This document shows, one piece after another, positions 24,126 to 32,132 of a DNA stretch of 64,000 nt (position 1 is its first letter; each line of letters starts with the position of its first letter). This stretch comes from Deltaproteobacteria bacterium (GTDB taxonomy: Bacteria; UBA10199; JACPAL01). Below the pieces are notes generated by a model. The model saw nothing but the letters and a program-made list of their open reading frames with translations, was not told the DNA's origin and did not search any database. The DNA lies in assembly GCA_016180855.1 (NCBI GenBank), contig JACPAL010000007.1, forward strand, positions 1-64,000. Direction: 5' to 3'. A program made the position numbers and the translations under genes.

Positions 24126-24836
24126 ATGTCCATTCTTCTCTCAGAACGACAAGGGGCGATCCTTTCGCTCACGCTCAATCGCCCTGAAAAGGCGAATGCC
24201 CTTTCGACGGAGTTGATTGAGGCGTTGCACCTCGCCTTTCAATCAGCGGAAAAGGCAGCGGATCTTTTGGTCATCACCCTGACGGGTGTGGGAGGAAATT
24301 TTTGTTCCGGGGCGGATACCGATGAATTCAAGAAAGGGGCTGAAGGACGTCGACGGGCCGTTGAAGGATATTGTGAGCTGGTTCAGTCGATCCAGCAGTT
24401 TTCGAAACCGTTTCTTGTCGGCGTTGAGGGGGGGGCGGTCGGAGGGGGGCTTGGACTGGTAGCCCTTGCCGATCTGGTAATCGCCTCCGAGAAGGCGCAT
24501 TTCAGGACGCCTGAGCTGACATTGGGTCTTTTCCCTTTCATCATCTCTCCACTCCTCGTACCGGTCATCGGCAAAAAGCATTTTTTTGAGATGGTCTACA
24601 CCGGAAGGCCTGTTGGTTCCGACCAGGCACGTGAGTGGGGGCTGGTCAATGAGGTTGTCACATCGGAAATGCTTGGCGGTAGCCTGTTTTCCTTGGCGGG
24701 CCTTATTGCGAAGGCACCCCTGGAAACCCTCCAGCGAGGGAAACGTACCGTGAGAGAGGGGCCCTCATTTCAAAAACTGGGTGAGGAACTCTTGGCTCTT
24801 TTAGGACGATCCCCTTTACATCCTCCAAAGCCATGA
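24126..24836 (+). CDS. Enoyl-CoA hydratase/isomerase family protein, C-terminally altered
   Basis: 236 residues of crotonase fold: LNRPEKANALS, oxyanion-hole VGGNFCSGADTDEF, GAVGGGLGLVALADLVIASEKAHFRTPELTLGLFP with the catalytic region, then helical C-terminal part. Family members normally run about 20-25 residues further; here the last residues (RSPLHPPKP) overlap, in another frame, the start of a GIY-YIG remnant. The C-terminus therefore looks fused to foreign DNA. Last gene of the acyl-CoA operon. Confidence 0.88.
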   Translation: MSILLSERQGAILSLTLNRPEKANALSTELIEALHLAFQSAEKAADLLVITLTGVGGNFCSGADTDEFKKGAEGRRRAVEGYCELVQSIQQFSKPFLVGVEGGAVGGGLGLVALADLVIASEKAHFRTPELTLGLFPFIISPLLVPVIGKKHFFEMVYTGRPVGSDQAREWGLVNEVVTSEMLGGSLFSLAGLIAKAPLETLQRGKRTVREGPSFQKLGEELLALLGRSPLHPPKP

Positions 24837-24918
24837 CGGCCTTTTTTACACAGGATACACCACCAATCTTGATCGCAGACTCAAAGAGCATCAATCCGGT
24901 TCTCCAAATCTCATGAAA
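24805..24918 (+). pseudogene. GIY-YIG endonuclease (UPF0213-like) fragment
   Basis: In the +1 frame relative to the hydratase gene, an open stretch after a TAG reads YILQSHDGLFYTGYTTNL then DRRLKEHQSG, the first half of a small GIY-YIG protein. It lacks the initiating Met and N-terminal W/Y, and its 3' half is replaced by a miniature inverted-repeat element at 24919. A remnant, not an active gene. Confidence 0.8.
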
Positions 24919-25041
24919 GGGACTGTTGAAAAATGCCATCTGCTGCGTTCCCCTCGTCGCCGGCTCCTCGACGTACCCTCAAGTACGCCTGCGTCGCGGC
25001 TCCTCGAGGTGCCTTGCAGCTGGGCATTTTTGAACAGTCCC
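24919..25041. mobile_element. MITE-like element with ~19-bp terminal inverted repeats
   Basis: 123 bp, ends GGGACTGTTGAAAAATGCC and GGGCATTTTTGAACAGTCCC (one mismatch when paired). The interior forms a long imperfect hairpin (CTGCTGCG...GCCTTGCAG, CGACGTAC...GTACGCC). No ORF of its own. It truncates the GIY-YIG fragment. This palindrome type is familiar as a dispersed repeat in related genomes; that is recollection, not a search result. Confidence 0.8.
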
Positions 25042-25108
25042 CAAAAGCCATTTTTCAACACACCCAAAGGTGAGGGGTTAACAAGTGACCCGCAGATGCC
25101 TTGACAAG

Positions 25109-26170
25109 TCATTTAAAAATCGGCGGGCGATCACCAATATTACTCGCTGAAAGTCTCGTTTTGAAAACAGTTGTCAGATCGGGCACTGCCTCAACACGCA
25201 TTTCTGTGTCATTGGCGGGATTATCATCGCCAGCCCAATCCCAATAGTCATTCCACCAAGCGAAACCACGAACCTGGGACCAGCGACCTGAGAGGATTGC
25301 TTCTAACGCTTCGTCGGCCCACGTCGCCTGGTTTTTTCCGCCTGAGTTGATCGATGTCGTCGCAAACTCGAAGACAAAAACAGGCTTGTCGGGTGCCATC
25401 GCAATCAGCCGCGAATAGAACGCGTCGAAATTTGAAATAAATTCAATCATGGACTCGTCCGTTGGTGCTTGTGCCCCATAGAGGGAAACACCGGTACAAT
25501 CGATCACGTCATTACCCGGATAGTAATTCTCGAAATCATTCCATGCCTCCTTCGGGCTTGCTGGAATATTGACATGGAATCCCCAATGAATATTGGTCGC
25601 TCCACGGTTGTCCATCAGTTCAATGATGTGGCGATATGCCTTTTGAAAATTCTTTGGTCCTTCGGTCTCCCCGCCGTTATGGGAACCGTTCCATGGGTTA
25701 AAATCCCCATTCATTTCCCATCCCCAGTTTACGATGAGTTCTGATCCAAAGTTCTTGGCCCCGTCTGCCCAGGCGGCGAGATCCGAGTCAAACTCGCCAG
25801 AAATAATCTTGGCCAACGTGTAAATCGGATCTGCTCCTTCATCAACACTGCGAAGATTCAGAAAGATCAGTGGGGTGGCTCCTCGATCCTTGATAGAAGT
25901 TGCAACACTCGAAGGAAACGCGCGGCCGTCCGTCTCCCATTCGTGTCCGAACGCCACCCAGGCAACTGCACGGCCCGCAGCAGCCTCATAGGCATCCACC
26001 TCAGTCTTGATGGCATCTACCTGACCCTCGCCACGTGTAACAAAACTACTCCAACGATGGGTTGTAATACCGTGGGAGATGAGGGGTGTACTCTCTTCTT
26101 TGGAAGAGAAACAGCTCATCAATCCCAAAACAACAATCCAAATTTCCAAAGCCATAGTCATTTTTTTCAT
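25109..26170 (-). CDS. GH26-like beta-mannanase-type lipoprotein
   Basis: 353 residues. Signal ending in LGLMSC (lipobox), then a TIM-barrel glycosidase: NWGWEMNGDFNPWNG holds the likely acid/base Glu, VSLYGAQ, and PVFVFEFATTSIN the likely nucleophile Glu; FAWWNDYWDW follows near the end. The pattern is that of GH26 and relatives that cut beta-mannans or related glucans. It is anchored outside the cytoplasm. The gene's 5' end overlaps a methyltransferase-tail remnant by four bases (ATGA), and its 3' end is close to the MITE. It might have entered this site as an acquired gene, but the composition looks ordinary. Confidence 0.8.
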   Translation of the reverse strand: MKKMTMALEIWIVVLGLMSCFSSKEESTPLISHGITTHRWSSFVTRGEGQVDAIKTEVDAYEAAAGRAVAWVAFGHEWETDGRAFPSSVATSIKDRGATPLIFLNLRSVDEGADPIYTLAKIISGEFDSDLAAWADGAKNFGSELIVNWGWEMNGDFNPWNGSHNGGETEGPKNFQKAYRHIIELMDNRGATNIHWGFHVNIPASPKEAWNDFENYYPGNDVIDCTGVSLYGAQAPTDESMIEFISNFDAFYSRLIAMAPDKPVFVFEFATTSINSGGKNQATWADEALEAILSGRWSQVRGFAWWNDYWDWAGDDNPANDTEMRVEAVPDLTTVFKTRLSASNIGDRPPIFK

Positions 26171-26262
26171 TTTCGGTTCTCTTTCTTCGAACCTTCAATC
26201 AAAAGATAAGTATCCACCTTCAAATAGTTACAGCTCGCCTCCAAGAACTTTTCTACCTCGAT
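26167..26262 (-). pseudogene. Second copy of the methyltransferase-like C-terminal tail
   Basis: Minus-frame stretch of about 31 codons ending NYLKVDTYLLIEGSKKENRK and TGA. The DNA between 26196 and about 26232 is clearly related to 2010-2046. No upstream domain remains. The TGA overlaps the GH26 ATG. The 26263-26381 stretch beyond it shows only the inverted pair AAAAGTCGA/TCGACTTTT near 26270 and the cspA leader. Confidence 0.5.
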
Positions 26263-26381
26263 TTATGGTCAAAAGTCGAATGTCGACTTTTTTACTGTCA
26301 ATCTCTTACAAGACTGGACATATGGATACAAATTATTGTAGCTTAGTGGGTAACTTATAACCCAACAATAAGGAGAGGATC

Positions 26382-26576
26382 ATGGAAACCGGTACCGTAA
26401 AGTTTTTCAGTGAAGAAAAGGGTTTTGGATTCATCACGCCTGACAAAGGTGGAAAGGATCTCTTCGTCCACTCTAGCGCCGTCGTGAATGGTCCTATTAC
26501 CAAAGATGACAAGGTTGAGTTCGAAATCGGCCAGGGCAAAAAAGGTCCTTGCGCTGAAAAAGTAAGTCGTAAGTAG
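26382..26576 (+). CDS. Cold-shock (CspA-family) RNA/DNA-binding protein
   Basis: 64 residues, a single cold-shock OB-fold: METGTVKFFSEEKGFGFI (RNP1 KGFGFI) and DLFVHSSAV (RNP2), ending CAEKVSRK. It binds single-stranded nucleic acids and melts RNA structure. AAGGAGAGG precedes the start. The following gene is a DEAD-box helicase, a typical cold-adaptation pairing; a CCCGCGG/CCGCGGG stem-loop between them may give differential expression (inference). Length is standard for the family. Confidence 0.95.
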   Translation: METGTVKFFSEEKGFGFITPDKGGKDLFVHSSAVVNGPITKDDKVEFEIGQGKKGPCAEKVSRK

Positions 26577-26586
26577 CTGAAGCTTG

Positions 26587-26605
26587 CCCGCGGCAAGACC
26601 GCGGG
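26587..26605 (+). terminator. GC-rich stem-loop between cspA-like and helicase genes
   Basis: CCCGCGG (26587-26593), loop CAAGA, CCGCGGG (26599-26605), then GAATTAG without a U-run. Could be a partial terminator or mRNA 3' stabiliser for the cold-shock message. Confidence 0.4.
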
Positions 26606-26715
26606 GAATTAGACCCGGATTCAACAAACTATTCTAGTTGGTGTGGTAGCTCAACGGCGGTTGACCTTCCCTTTGTATTCAGGTGCCCAGTCAGGACTTT
26701 GCAATCAGGAGACTT

Positions 26716-27954
26716 GTGAAAACAGCTGAGGGTGACGGTGCTGATTTTGAAACACTCAAGCTTGATCCTAATCTTTTAAAGGGAATCCACCACCTAGGTT
26801 TCTTAAGGCCGACGCCGATCCAGACCCAGGCAATTCCACCGATTCTCGCGGGTCGGGACGTTATTGGACTTGCCCAGACGGGAACCGGAAAAACCGCGGC
26901 ATTCGTTCTCCCCATCCTCCATCGCTTGCTCAAGTCACCCTCATGCAGGTCGCCACGGGCACTTATTATTGCACCGACACGAGAATTGGCGCTCCAGTCG
27001 ATGGATCATCTGAAGGCACTTTCCCGGTTTGTTCATTTAAAAGGAACCGCCATTTTTGGTGGCGTTTCGTTTCAACCTCAAATTTCGGCAATCCAGAACG
27101 GGATTGACATTCTCTCGGCAACACCAGGCCGCTTGCTTGACCATGTAGAGGCCGGTCGCCTGAAACTCTCCAAAATTGAAACGTTTGTATTGGATGAAGT
27201 GGATCAGATGTTAAACATGGGCTTCCTTCCCGCCATTCAAAAAATCATACAACTCTTGCCTTCACCGAGGCAAAATCTGGTTTTTTCGGCAACGCTCTCA
27301 GCTCAGATGTCGGCCCTCGTGCACAAAATTCTAACGAACCCGGTGACGGTTCAAGTGGGGCAAAGATCTTCTGCCGCCACGGGGATCCGGCATGCCGTCT
27401 ATCCGGTGCCACGCCATCTTAAGATAGAGCTTTTGGTGGATATCCTGCGGGGTCAAGGGATGACATCGGTGTTGATTTTCACCCGCACCAAACGGAATGC
27501 CGATCGACTGGGGCTTAAACTGCAAAAGAGGGGTTTTGTGGTCTCCGTGATTCATGGAGACCGCAATCAAAATCAGCGCCTTCGGGCATTGAGCGATTTT
27601 CGGAGTGGACGAAGCCAGATCTTGGTTGCCACCGACGTGGCTGCACGGGGGATCGATGTGGAAGAGATTACGCATGTCATCAATCTGGATGTTCCAGAGG
27701 CCCCGGAGACCTACATTCATCGGATCGGTCGTACCGCGCGCGGCGATGCCACGGGAGATGCCTTTACATTGGTCGACCGTCAAGAGGAGCCATTGATTCG
27801 GGATATTGAGCGCTTACTGAAGCAGGCGTTGCCGCGGGTAACCCTTCCTGATTTTGATTACAAAAAACCAAAGCTGGACGTACCCCATCACCCACCCCAG
27901 CAGCACAGGCATTCCCAGTGGAGAGGGTCGCATCGTAGGCAAGGCCGACCTTAA
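26716..27954 (+). CDS. DEAD-box ATP-dependent RNA helicase
   Basis: 412 residues from GTG 26716, which has AGGAG seven bases upstream; a GTG at 26683 is an alternative. Helicase motifs in order: Q motif PTPIQTQAIP, I AQTGTGKT, Ia PTRELALQ, Ib TPGRLLDH, II DEVD, III SAT, IV VLIFTRTK, V ATDVAARGIDV, VI HRIGRTAR. Motif II is DEVD rather than DEAD, a tolerated but unusual change at the third position. The C-terminal tail is short and His/Arg-rich (HHPPQQHRHSQWRGSHRRQGRP), suggesting RNA contact. It probably unwinds RNA at low temperature along with the cold-shock protein. Confidence 0.93.
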   Translation: MKTAEGDGADFETLKLDPNLLKGIHHLGFLRPTPIQTQAIPPILAGRDVIGLAQTGTGKTAAFVLPILHRLLKSPSCRSPRALIIAPTRELALQSMDHLKALSRFVHLKGTAIFGGVSFQPQISAIQNGIDILSATPGRLLDHVEAGRLKLSKIETFVLDEVDQMLNMGFLPAIQKIIQLLPSPRQNLVFSATLSAQMSALVHKILTNPVTVQVGQRSSAATGIRHAVYPVPRHLKIELLVDILRGQGMTSVLIFTRTKRNADRLGLKLQKRGFVVSVIHGDRNQNQRLRALSDFRSGRSQILVATDVAARGIDVEEITHVINLDVPEAPETYIHRIGRTARGDATGDAFTLVDRQEEPLIRDIERLLKQALPRVTLPDFDYKKPKLDVPHHPPQQHRHSQWRGSHRRQGRP

Positions 27955-28003
27955 GGGCCTTTTTCTCCTTTGGTTTTAATTCTCTTTCCATGATTGAACC
28001 CGT

Positions 28004-28222
28004 TCAGGCAATCTCAACCATCTTTCTCTTTCCCTTCGCCCCCTTGAGGATCGTCACGGCTGATTTTGGGACTGAGAAATGTTTAGCCAGCACCTCAATC
28101 ACCGCCTCGTTGGCCCGTCCCTCAATCGGTGGGGCATTGACCCGGACCTGGAGGGCGCCGTCCGGGAGTTCCTCCACAGACTCTTTCCGGGAATTAGGTT
28201 TAACAATCAGACTGATCTTCAC
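28004..28222 (-). CDS. DUF167 family protein (YggU-like)
   Basis: 72 residues: VKPNSRKESVEELPDGALQVRVNAPPIEGRANEAVIEVLAKHF, the full DUF167 signature, followed by VTILKGAKGKRKMVEI. A compact alpha/beta protein of unknown function, widespread and often near yggT or proC; here it stands alone, convergent with the helicase gene. The 243 bp beyond its start (28223-28465) hold no gene; only AT-rich promoter-like sequence before the next gene is evident. Confidence 0.9.
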   Translation of the reverse strand: MKISLIVKPNSRKESVEELPDGALQVRVNAPPIEGRANEAVIEVLAKHFSVPKSAVTILKGAKGKRKMVEIA

Positions 28223-28465
28223 TTCTTACGCATCGCTCATTGATTTTCTTTCGTTTTATACTAAGGAGTTCATATCCCACTATACATTGGAAAAGAAAAA
28301 TGAAGCATATTCTCCTTAGTACTGTCAGGTCTTATGAATAGAGATTAATGAACTAACTTGTAAGTCAAAAGTGGAAGAAGACAATATGAAAATAACTTTC
28401 TTTTTTTCCCCTTCTAAAAGAGGTAGACTCCCTTAAACTATGAATGAACAAAAGGAGGCGGTCCG

Positions 28466-29008
28466 ATGAAATTCTTATCTATCTTGTTGACCTTGTTCCT
28501 ATTCGCATCGACTTATCTTACAGCCGGTGGTGGGCCTCAGAAGGGATCCATGGAGAAAAAAGGGATATCTCAAAAATCGATTCAACAACATATCAAACGC
28601 AGGAATCCCTTAAAAACGTATTCCATCATTGCTCTTGAGGATCTGTGTTTTGACAGCATCATAGATGACAATGATTATCGAGTTATTGACCTTCGGATGG
28701 CCTCATTCACTGTTAATGATTTCGCCTTAGGTTCTACCTGGCCAGGCACAATCATGTACGGCAATCTCGGATGTGAAGTTCTCTTTCAGAAAGCCACTTC
28801 TAATTGCGTAGGGGGTTTGATTGCCTATGCAGACCCTTCGGATGGTCCTCGTGCAGCCCAGATCTGTGACACCCTTTCGGATGTCTTCACTTCTTCCAAG
28901 GACTTTCTTGTCGATATCCAGGGTTTTGTCTTCCATATCTATAATGTTGACGGGGTATTCCATCCCATTATGAATATCGATGGAATCCGAGTCCGTGAAG
29001 AGCCTTAA
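28466..29008 (+). CDS. Exported protein of unknown function
   Basis: 180 residues. Signal peptide MKFLSILLTLFLFASTYLTA (residues 1-20), then a Lys-rich linker and a globular part with three or four cysteines (LCFDSI, LGCEVLF, NCVGG, ICDTL), possibly two disulfides. AAAGGAGG upstream. No family recognised; the C-terminal FHIYNVDGVFHPIMNIDG looks like beta strands. The start of a glutaredoxin-like gene lies 13 bases past its stop, suggesting co-transcription and perhaps a thiol link (speculative). Confidence 0.6.
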   Translation: MKFLSILLTLFLFASTYLTAGGGPQKGSMEKKGISQKSIQQHIKRRNPLKTYSIIALEDLCFDSIIDDNDYRVIDLRMASFTVNDFALGSTWPGTIMYGNLGCEVLFQKATSNCVGGLIAYADPSDGPRAAQICDTLSDVFTSSKDFLVDIQGFVFHIYNVDGVFHPIMNIDGIRVREEP

Positions 29009-29021
29009 GAGGAGTCGATCC

Positions 29022-29387
29022 TTGAAAATAATCCGCTGGCTTTTAGGAAAAATCATCTTGCTTGTTGAGACACTCTTTGCCCCCAGAGGAATTGAGCGTT
29101 CTGCCAAAGAGCAAGCGAAGGTCGATCAACAAACCATGCAACTGGCCCTTTATCAGTTCAAGGCCTGTCCCTTTTGCGTCAAGGTCCGCTTCACGATGAA
29201 ACGGTTGGGGTTGAACATTGTTACACGGGATGCGCAAAACAATCCCCTTCACAAAAAAGAGCTGATTGAACAGGGAGGACAGTACATGGTCCCTTGTCTT
29301 CGTATCGTAAAGGAAGACGGCACCGCTCAGTGGCTGTATGAATCAACGGATATTACCCGCTACCTCACCGAGAAATTCTCGAGTTAG
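29022..29387 (+). CDS. Membrane-anchored glutaredoxin / GST N-terminal domain protein
   Basis: 121 residues from TTG 29022, chosen because AGAGGAG sits seven bases upstream. N-terminal hydrophobic helix (IIRWLLGKIILLVETLF) then a thioredoxin fold: LALYQFKACPFCVKVRFTMKRLGL with redox pair CPFC, VPCLRI with the cis-Pro, and STDITRYLTEKF. Glutaredoxin-like proteins of this type reduce mixed disulfides; the anchoring helix would place it at the membrane. It may use glutathione or another small thiol. Confidence 0.82.
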   Translation: MKIIRWLLGKIILLVETLFAPRGIERSAKEQAKVDQQTMQLALYQFKACPFCVKVRFTMKRLGLNIVTRDAQNNPLHKKELIEQGGQYMVPCLRIVKEDGTAQWLYESTDITRYLTEKFSS

Positions 29388-29392
29388 TCGAC

Positions 29393-29654
29393 CTATTCGC
29401 CGGAAATCCAAGTTTCTGTTAGGGCATCCCATTCAGAGAGGGTCTTCCCATGATCATACAGAATAGCGTGGAGGCCAGAATTGATCGGGATGGCAGCCGT
29501 GGTGTCAATCTCCCATCCGCCACCCGGATTGTAACCGGTGTGGAAACGATGAGACCGAAGGGAAGCTCCCGAAATCGGTCCGGAGACAGCCCCCCATCAT
29601 AAGAATGACTAAAATCAACGCAAAACGGGGCTGATTGATTGAGATGAAAGACAC
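29393..29654 (-). pseudogene. Lipoprotein gene remnant broken near a G-run
   Basis: From GTG 29654 the frame gives a signal and lipobox (FALILVILMMGGC) and then stops within about 25 codons. The other frame continues from the GGGGGG tract as SGPISGASLRSHRFHTGYN then PGGGWEIDTTAAIPINSG to a TAG at 29393. One base change in or after the G-run would join them. It starts five bases after the HMA gene. It explains most of the 29388-29658 gap. Confidence 0.4.
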
Positions 29655-29658
29655 AGGA

Positions 29659-29934
29659 CTAATTCAGCTTCGTGGTCTTAAAACCGGTCTTGTTGGCCTC
29701 GGAAAGGATCTGTTCAACCGTCACAGGGGCCTGATAGGAGCAAACACCTTCCCCTTTTTCACGATCGATCACGACCTCCTTGCAGACCGAGGAGAGCTGT
29801 TTTTTGACCTTTGCCTCACACATCCCGCAGGTCATCCCTTCAATCTTCATCTTGAGCGCCTGCTTCTCAGCGGCAAAGAGCTGTACTGAGAGAAGTAATA
29901 ATACGACGAGCATCAGTCGATTGATCTGTTTCAT
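29659..29934 (-). CDS. Periplasmic heavy-metal-associated (HMA) domain protein
   Basis: 91 residues. Signal peptide (MKQINRLMLVVLLLLSVQLFA, ~21 residues) then a single HMA ferredoxin-like domain: MKIEGMTCGMCEAKVKKQL with the metal-binding CxxC, ending ILSEANKTGFKTTKLN. This is a MerP-like periplasmic metallochaperone, probably for copper or mercury. AAGGAGG upstream of the ATG. No transporter ATPase is adjacent; the downstream lipoprotein remnant may once have been its partner. Confidence 0.88.
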   Translation of the reverse strand: MKQINRLMLVVLLLLSVQLFAAEKQALKMKIEGMTCGMCEAKVKKQLSSVCKEVVIDREKGEGVCSYQAPVTVEQILSEANKTGFKTTKLN

Positions 29935-29958
29935 GTTAACCTCCTTTAAGATGCGCTA

Positions 29959-30582
29959 TCATAACGCCCGTGATGTAAGCAACCCAAGAGAAACCAGCTC
30001 ATGACGAAGATGCTGGGGAGATTGGAAATGGATCGGGTAAAACCCAATTCTTTCTGCGGCAACGACATTCTCCTCACGGTCATCAATAAAAACAGCCTCC
30101 TCGGCACGAAATGAGAAGGTGTCGAGGAGTCGATAAAAAATAGCCGGGTCCGGTTTGGCCATGCGAACCTCCCCTGACACGACAATCCCCTTAAACCATG
30201 ATAAGAATGGGAATATCTCTCGGGCGCGCGGAAAAGTCTCTGCCGACCAATTGGTCAATACGTACAGCGGTTGCCCCCTGTCAGAGAGCTCCTTTACAAT
30301 ATCCAGGCTCCCCTGCATCGGCGGACCGAGCATTTTTTCGAACTCAAAAAAGTAGGCCTGAATCGCGGCCTTATACTGAGGATATTGCTCAATCAAGCCC
30401 CGAGAATTCTCTTCAAAAGTAGCTCCCAGATCGTGGTGCGAGTTCCATTCATAGTTACAGACCTCCGCGAGGAACCATTCCATCTCTTCTTCATTCCCGC
30501 CAAAAAAATTCCGGTAGAAGTGCCGCGGATTCCAGTCGATGAGGACGCCCCCAAGGTCAAAAACGATAACAGACCGCTCCAT
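29959..30582 (-). CDS. HAD-superfamily hydrolase (subfamily IA, YihX-like)
   Basis: 207 residues. Motif I VIVFDLGGVLIDWN near the N-terminus (nucleophile Asp and acid Asp replaced by G-G in DxGGV, common in this subgroup), YVLTNWSAETF motif II (T/S), K of motif III in AKPDPAIFYRLL and motif IV VFIDDREENVVAAERIG. Probably a sugar-phosphate or nucleotide phosphatase (YihX is alpha-glucose-1-phosphatase). It is a single gene divergent from the amino-acid transporter at 30672. Confidence 0.88.
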   Translation of the reverse strand: MERSVIVFDLGGVLIDWNPRHFYRNFFGGNEEEMEWFLAEVCNYEWNSHHDLGATFEENSRGLIEQYPQYKAAIQAYFFEFEKMLGPPMQGSLDIVKELSDRGQPLYVLTNWSAETFPRAREIFPFLSWFKGIVVSGEVRMAKPDPAIFYRLLDTFSFRAEEAVFIDDREENVVAAERIGFYPIHFQSPQHLRHELVSLGLLTSRAL

Positions 30583-30671
30583 GGCCGCTCACTACTAAGA
30601 TCCCTCATTCCTAAACAAGCAAAATAAGTTTGCATTTGTTTTCGATTTGAATAGTGTCACACGCTTCGTCG

Positions 30672-32132
30672 ATGAAGTTTTTTCTACTGTTTACTTTTTT
30701 TTGTTCTTTGGCACAAGCCAACACCCTCGATAAGATCAGAGAGCGCGGTGTTCTGCTGTGGGGTGCCGATGCCGCCGGAGCCGCTCCCTACCTTTTTCCA
30801 AATCCGCGAGACCCAAACGAACTGATCGGCTTCGAAGTAGAACTGGCCCATACCTTTGCAAAAGAACTGGGAGTGGCCGGGAAACAGGTCCAGATCAATT
30901 GGGAGAGTCTTATCCCATCGCTTCAAAAAAAAGATTTCGATCTTTCACTGGACGGGATTGAAATTACCCCTGACCGCCAAAAGGTGGTCCTCTTCTCAAG
31001 GCCGTTCTTTGTCTACACGGAACAGCTCGTTGTCCGAAAAGATGAAAGCCACATCAAGCAATTTGAAGATCTGAAGGGGAAAAAGGTTGGAACGCTTGCT
31101 GCCTCAGCCGCCATGGAAATCCTGGAAAATCTCGGTGGGGTCCATATCCAGGTCTACGAATCGCAGGTCCAGCCTTACGATGATCTGGTGCTGGGAAGAA
31201 TCGACGCCGTCTTTCTCGATCTGCCCATCGCGGAATATTTTGGAAGGCCAAACCCAAAGCTCAAGTTTCTGGGGGAACCGATTGGGGAGGGATACTACGG
31301 TGTCGCGATCCGCAAGGAAGATGTAGAACTTAAAATGGAGATCGACCGTATCATTGAAAAACTGTTAAAGAACGGGACGCTACAGGGAATTTACGAGAAA
31401 TGGGGGATCTGGAATAAATCTCAGGAAAAACTCCTCCAGTGGGACGAAAGGACGAGTATCACAGGGCTGGAACAGGCCCATTCGGAGGTGCCTCTCTCCA
31501 GTTTTCTGCCAACCCTCCTGCGGGGGGCCAGGACCACAATCTTCCTTTCTTGCGCCTCGATGGGACTGGCAATTCTATTGGGCCTCTTTCTTACACTGAT
31601 CCGACTGTACGGCCCAAGACCTCTCAGCGACCTCTCCTACCTCTACATTGAGATCTATCGGGGAACCCCGATCCTGGTTCAACTTTTTATCCTCTACTAT
31701 GGCCTTCCAAATATCGGGATTACCTTAAGTCCTATTGCCGCTTCTATCATAGGACTGGGGATGAATTACGCCGCCTACGAGGCAGAGGCCTACCGGGCAG
31801 GCATTTCCGCCATCCCCAAGGGACAGCTGGAGGCTGGTTCGGCCCTCGGAATGACGCGAGTCCATATTATCAGCCGTATCCTGCTTCCCCAAGCGATCCG
31901 GATCAGCCTGCCTGTCGTAACAAACGACTTTATCGCCCTTTTTAAAGATTCTTCGATTGTCTCGATGGTGGCAATGGTCGAACTCACAAAGACCTATACC
32001 ATTCTTGCAACAACCAAGATGCGATTCTTTGAATTGGGACTGGTCACAGCCTTTCTCTACTTCGCAATGAGTTATCCATTGTCATTCTTGAGTCGACATC
32101 TGGAAAAAAAGATGAAAAGGGGATTTGTATGA
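30672..32132 (+). CDS. Amino-acid ABC transporter, fused substrate-binding and permease protein
   Basis: 486 residues from ATG 30672. Signal peptide, then a family 3 periplasmic binding domain (LDKIRERGVLLWGADAAGAAPY ... IGFEVELAHTFAKELG, ~20-250), a linker, and a HisM-type permease with about five helices (TTIFLSCASMGLAILLGLFLTL, EIYRGTPILVQLFILYYGLP, EAGSALGMTRVHIISRILLPQAIR as the EAA loop). It imports polar amino acids. Fusion of the two parts is a known natural arrangement. A GTG at 30654 is an alternative start without signal-peptide advantage. Overlaps the ATPase gene by four bases. Confidence 0.92.
   Translation: MKFFLLFTFFCSLAQANTLDKIRERGVLLWGADAAGAAPYLFPNPRDPNELIGFEVELAHTFAKELGVAGKQVQINWESLIPSLQKKDFDLSLDGIEITPDRQKVVLFSRPFFVYTEQLVVRKDESHIKQFEDLKGKKVGTLAASAAMEILENLGGVHIQVYESQVQPYDDLVLGRIDAVFLDLPIAEYFGRPNPKLKFLGEPIGEGYYGVAIRKEDVELKMEIDRIIEKLLKNGTLQGIYEKWGIWNKSQEKLLQWDERTSITGLEQAHSEVPLSSFLPTLLRGARTTIFLSCASMGLAILLGLFLTLIRLYGPRPLSDLSYLYIEIYRGTPILVQLFILYYGLPNIGITLSPIAASIIGLGMNYAAYEAEAYRAGISAIPKGQLEAGSALGMTRVHIISRILLPQAIRISLPVVTNDFIALFKDSSIVSMVAMVELTKTYTILATTKMRFFELGLVTAFLYFAMSYPLSFLSRHLEKKMKRGFV

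Noticed and set aside
26651-26700. tRNA-like D-arm sequence (GTAGCTCAACGG)
   Set aside because: No matching acceptor stem, anticodon arm or T-arm could be assembled around it, so it is not a tRNA gene.
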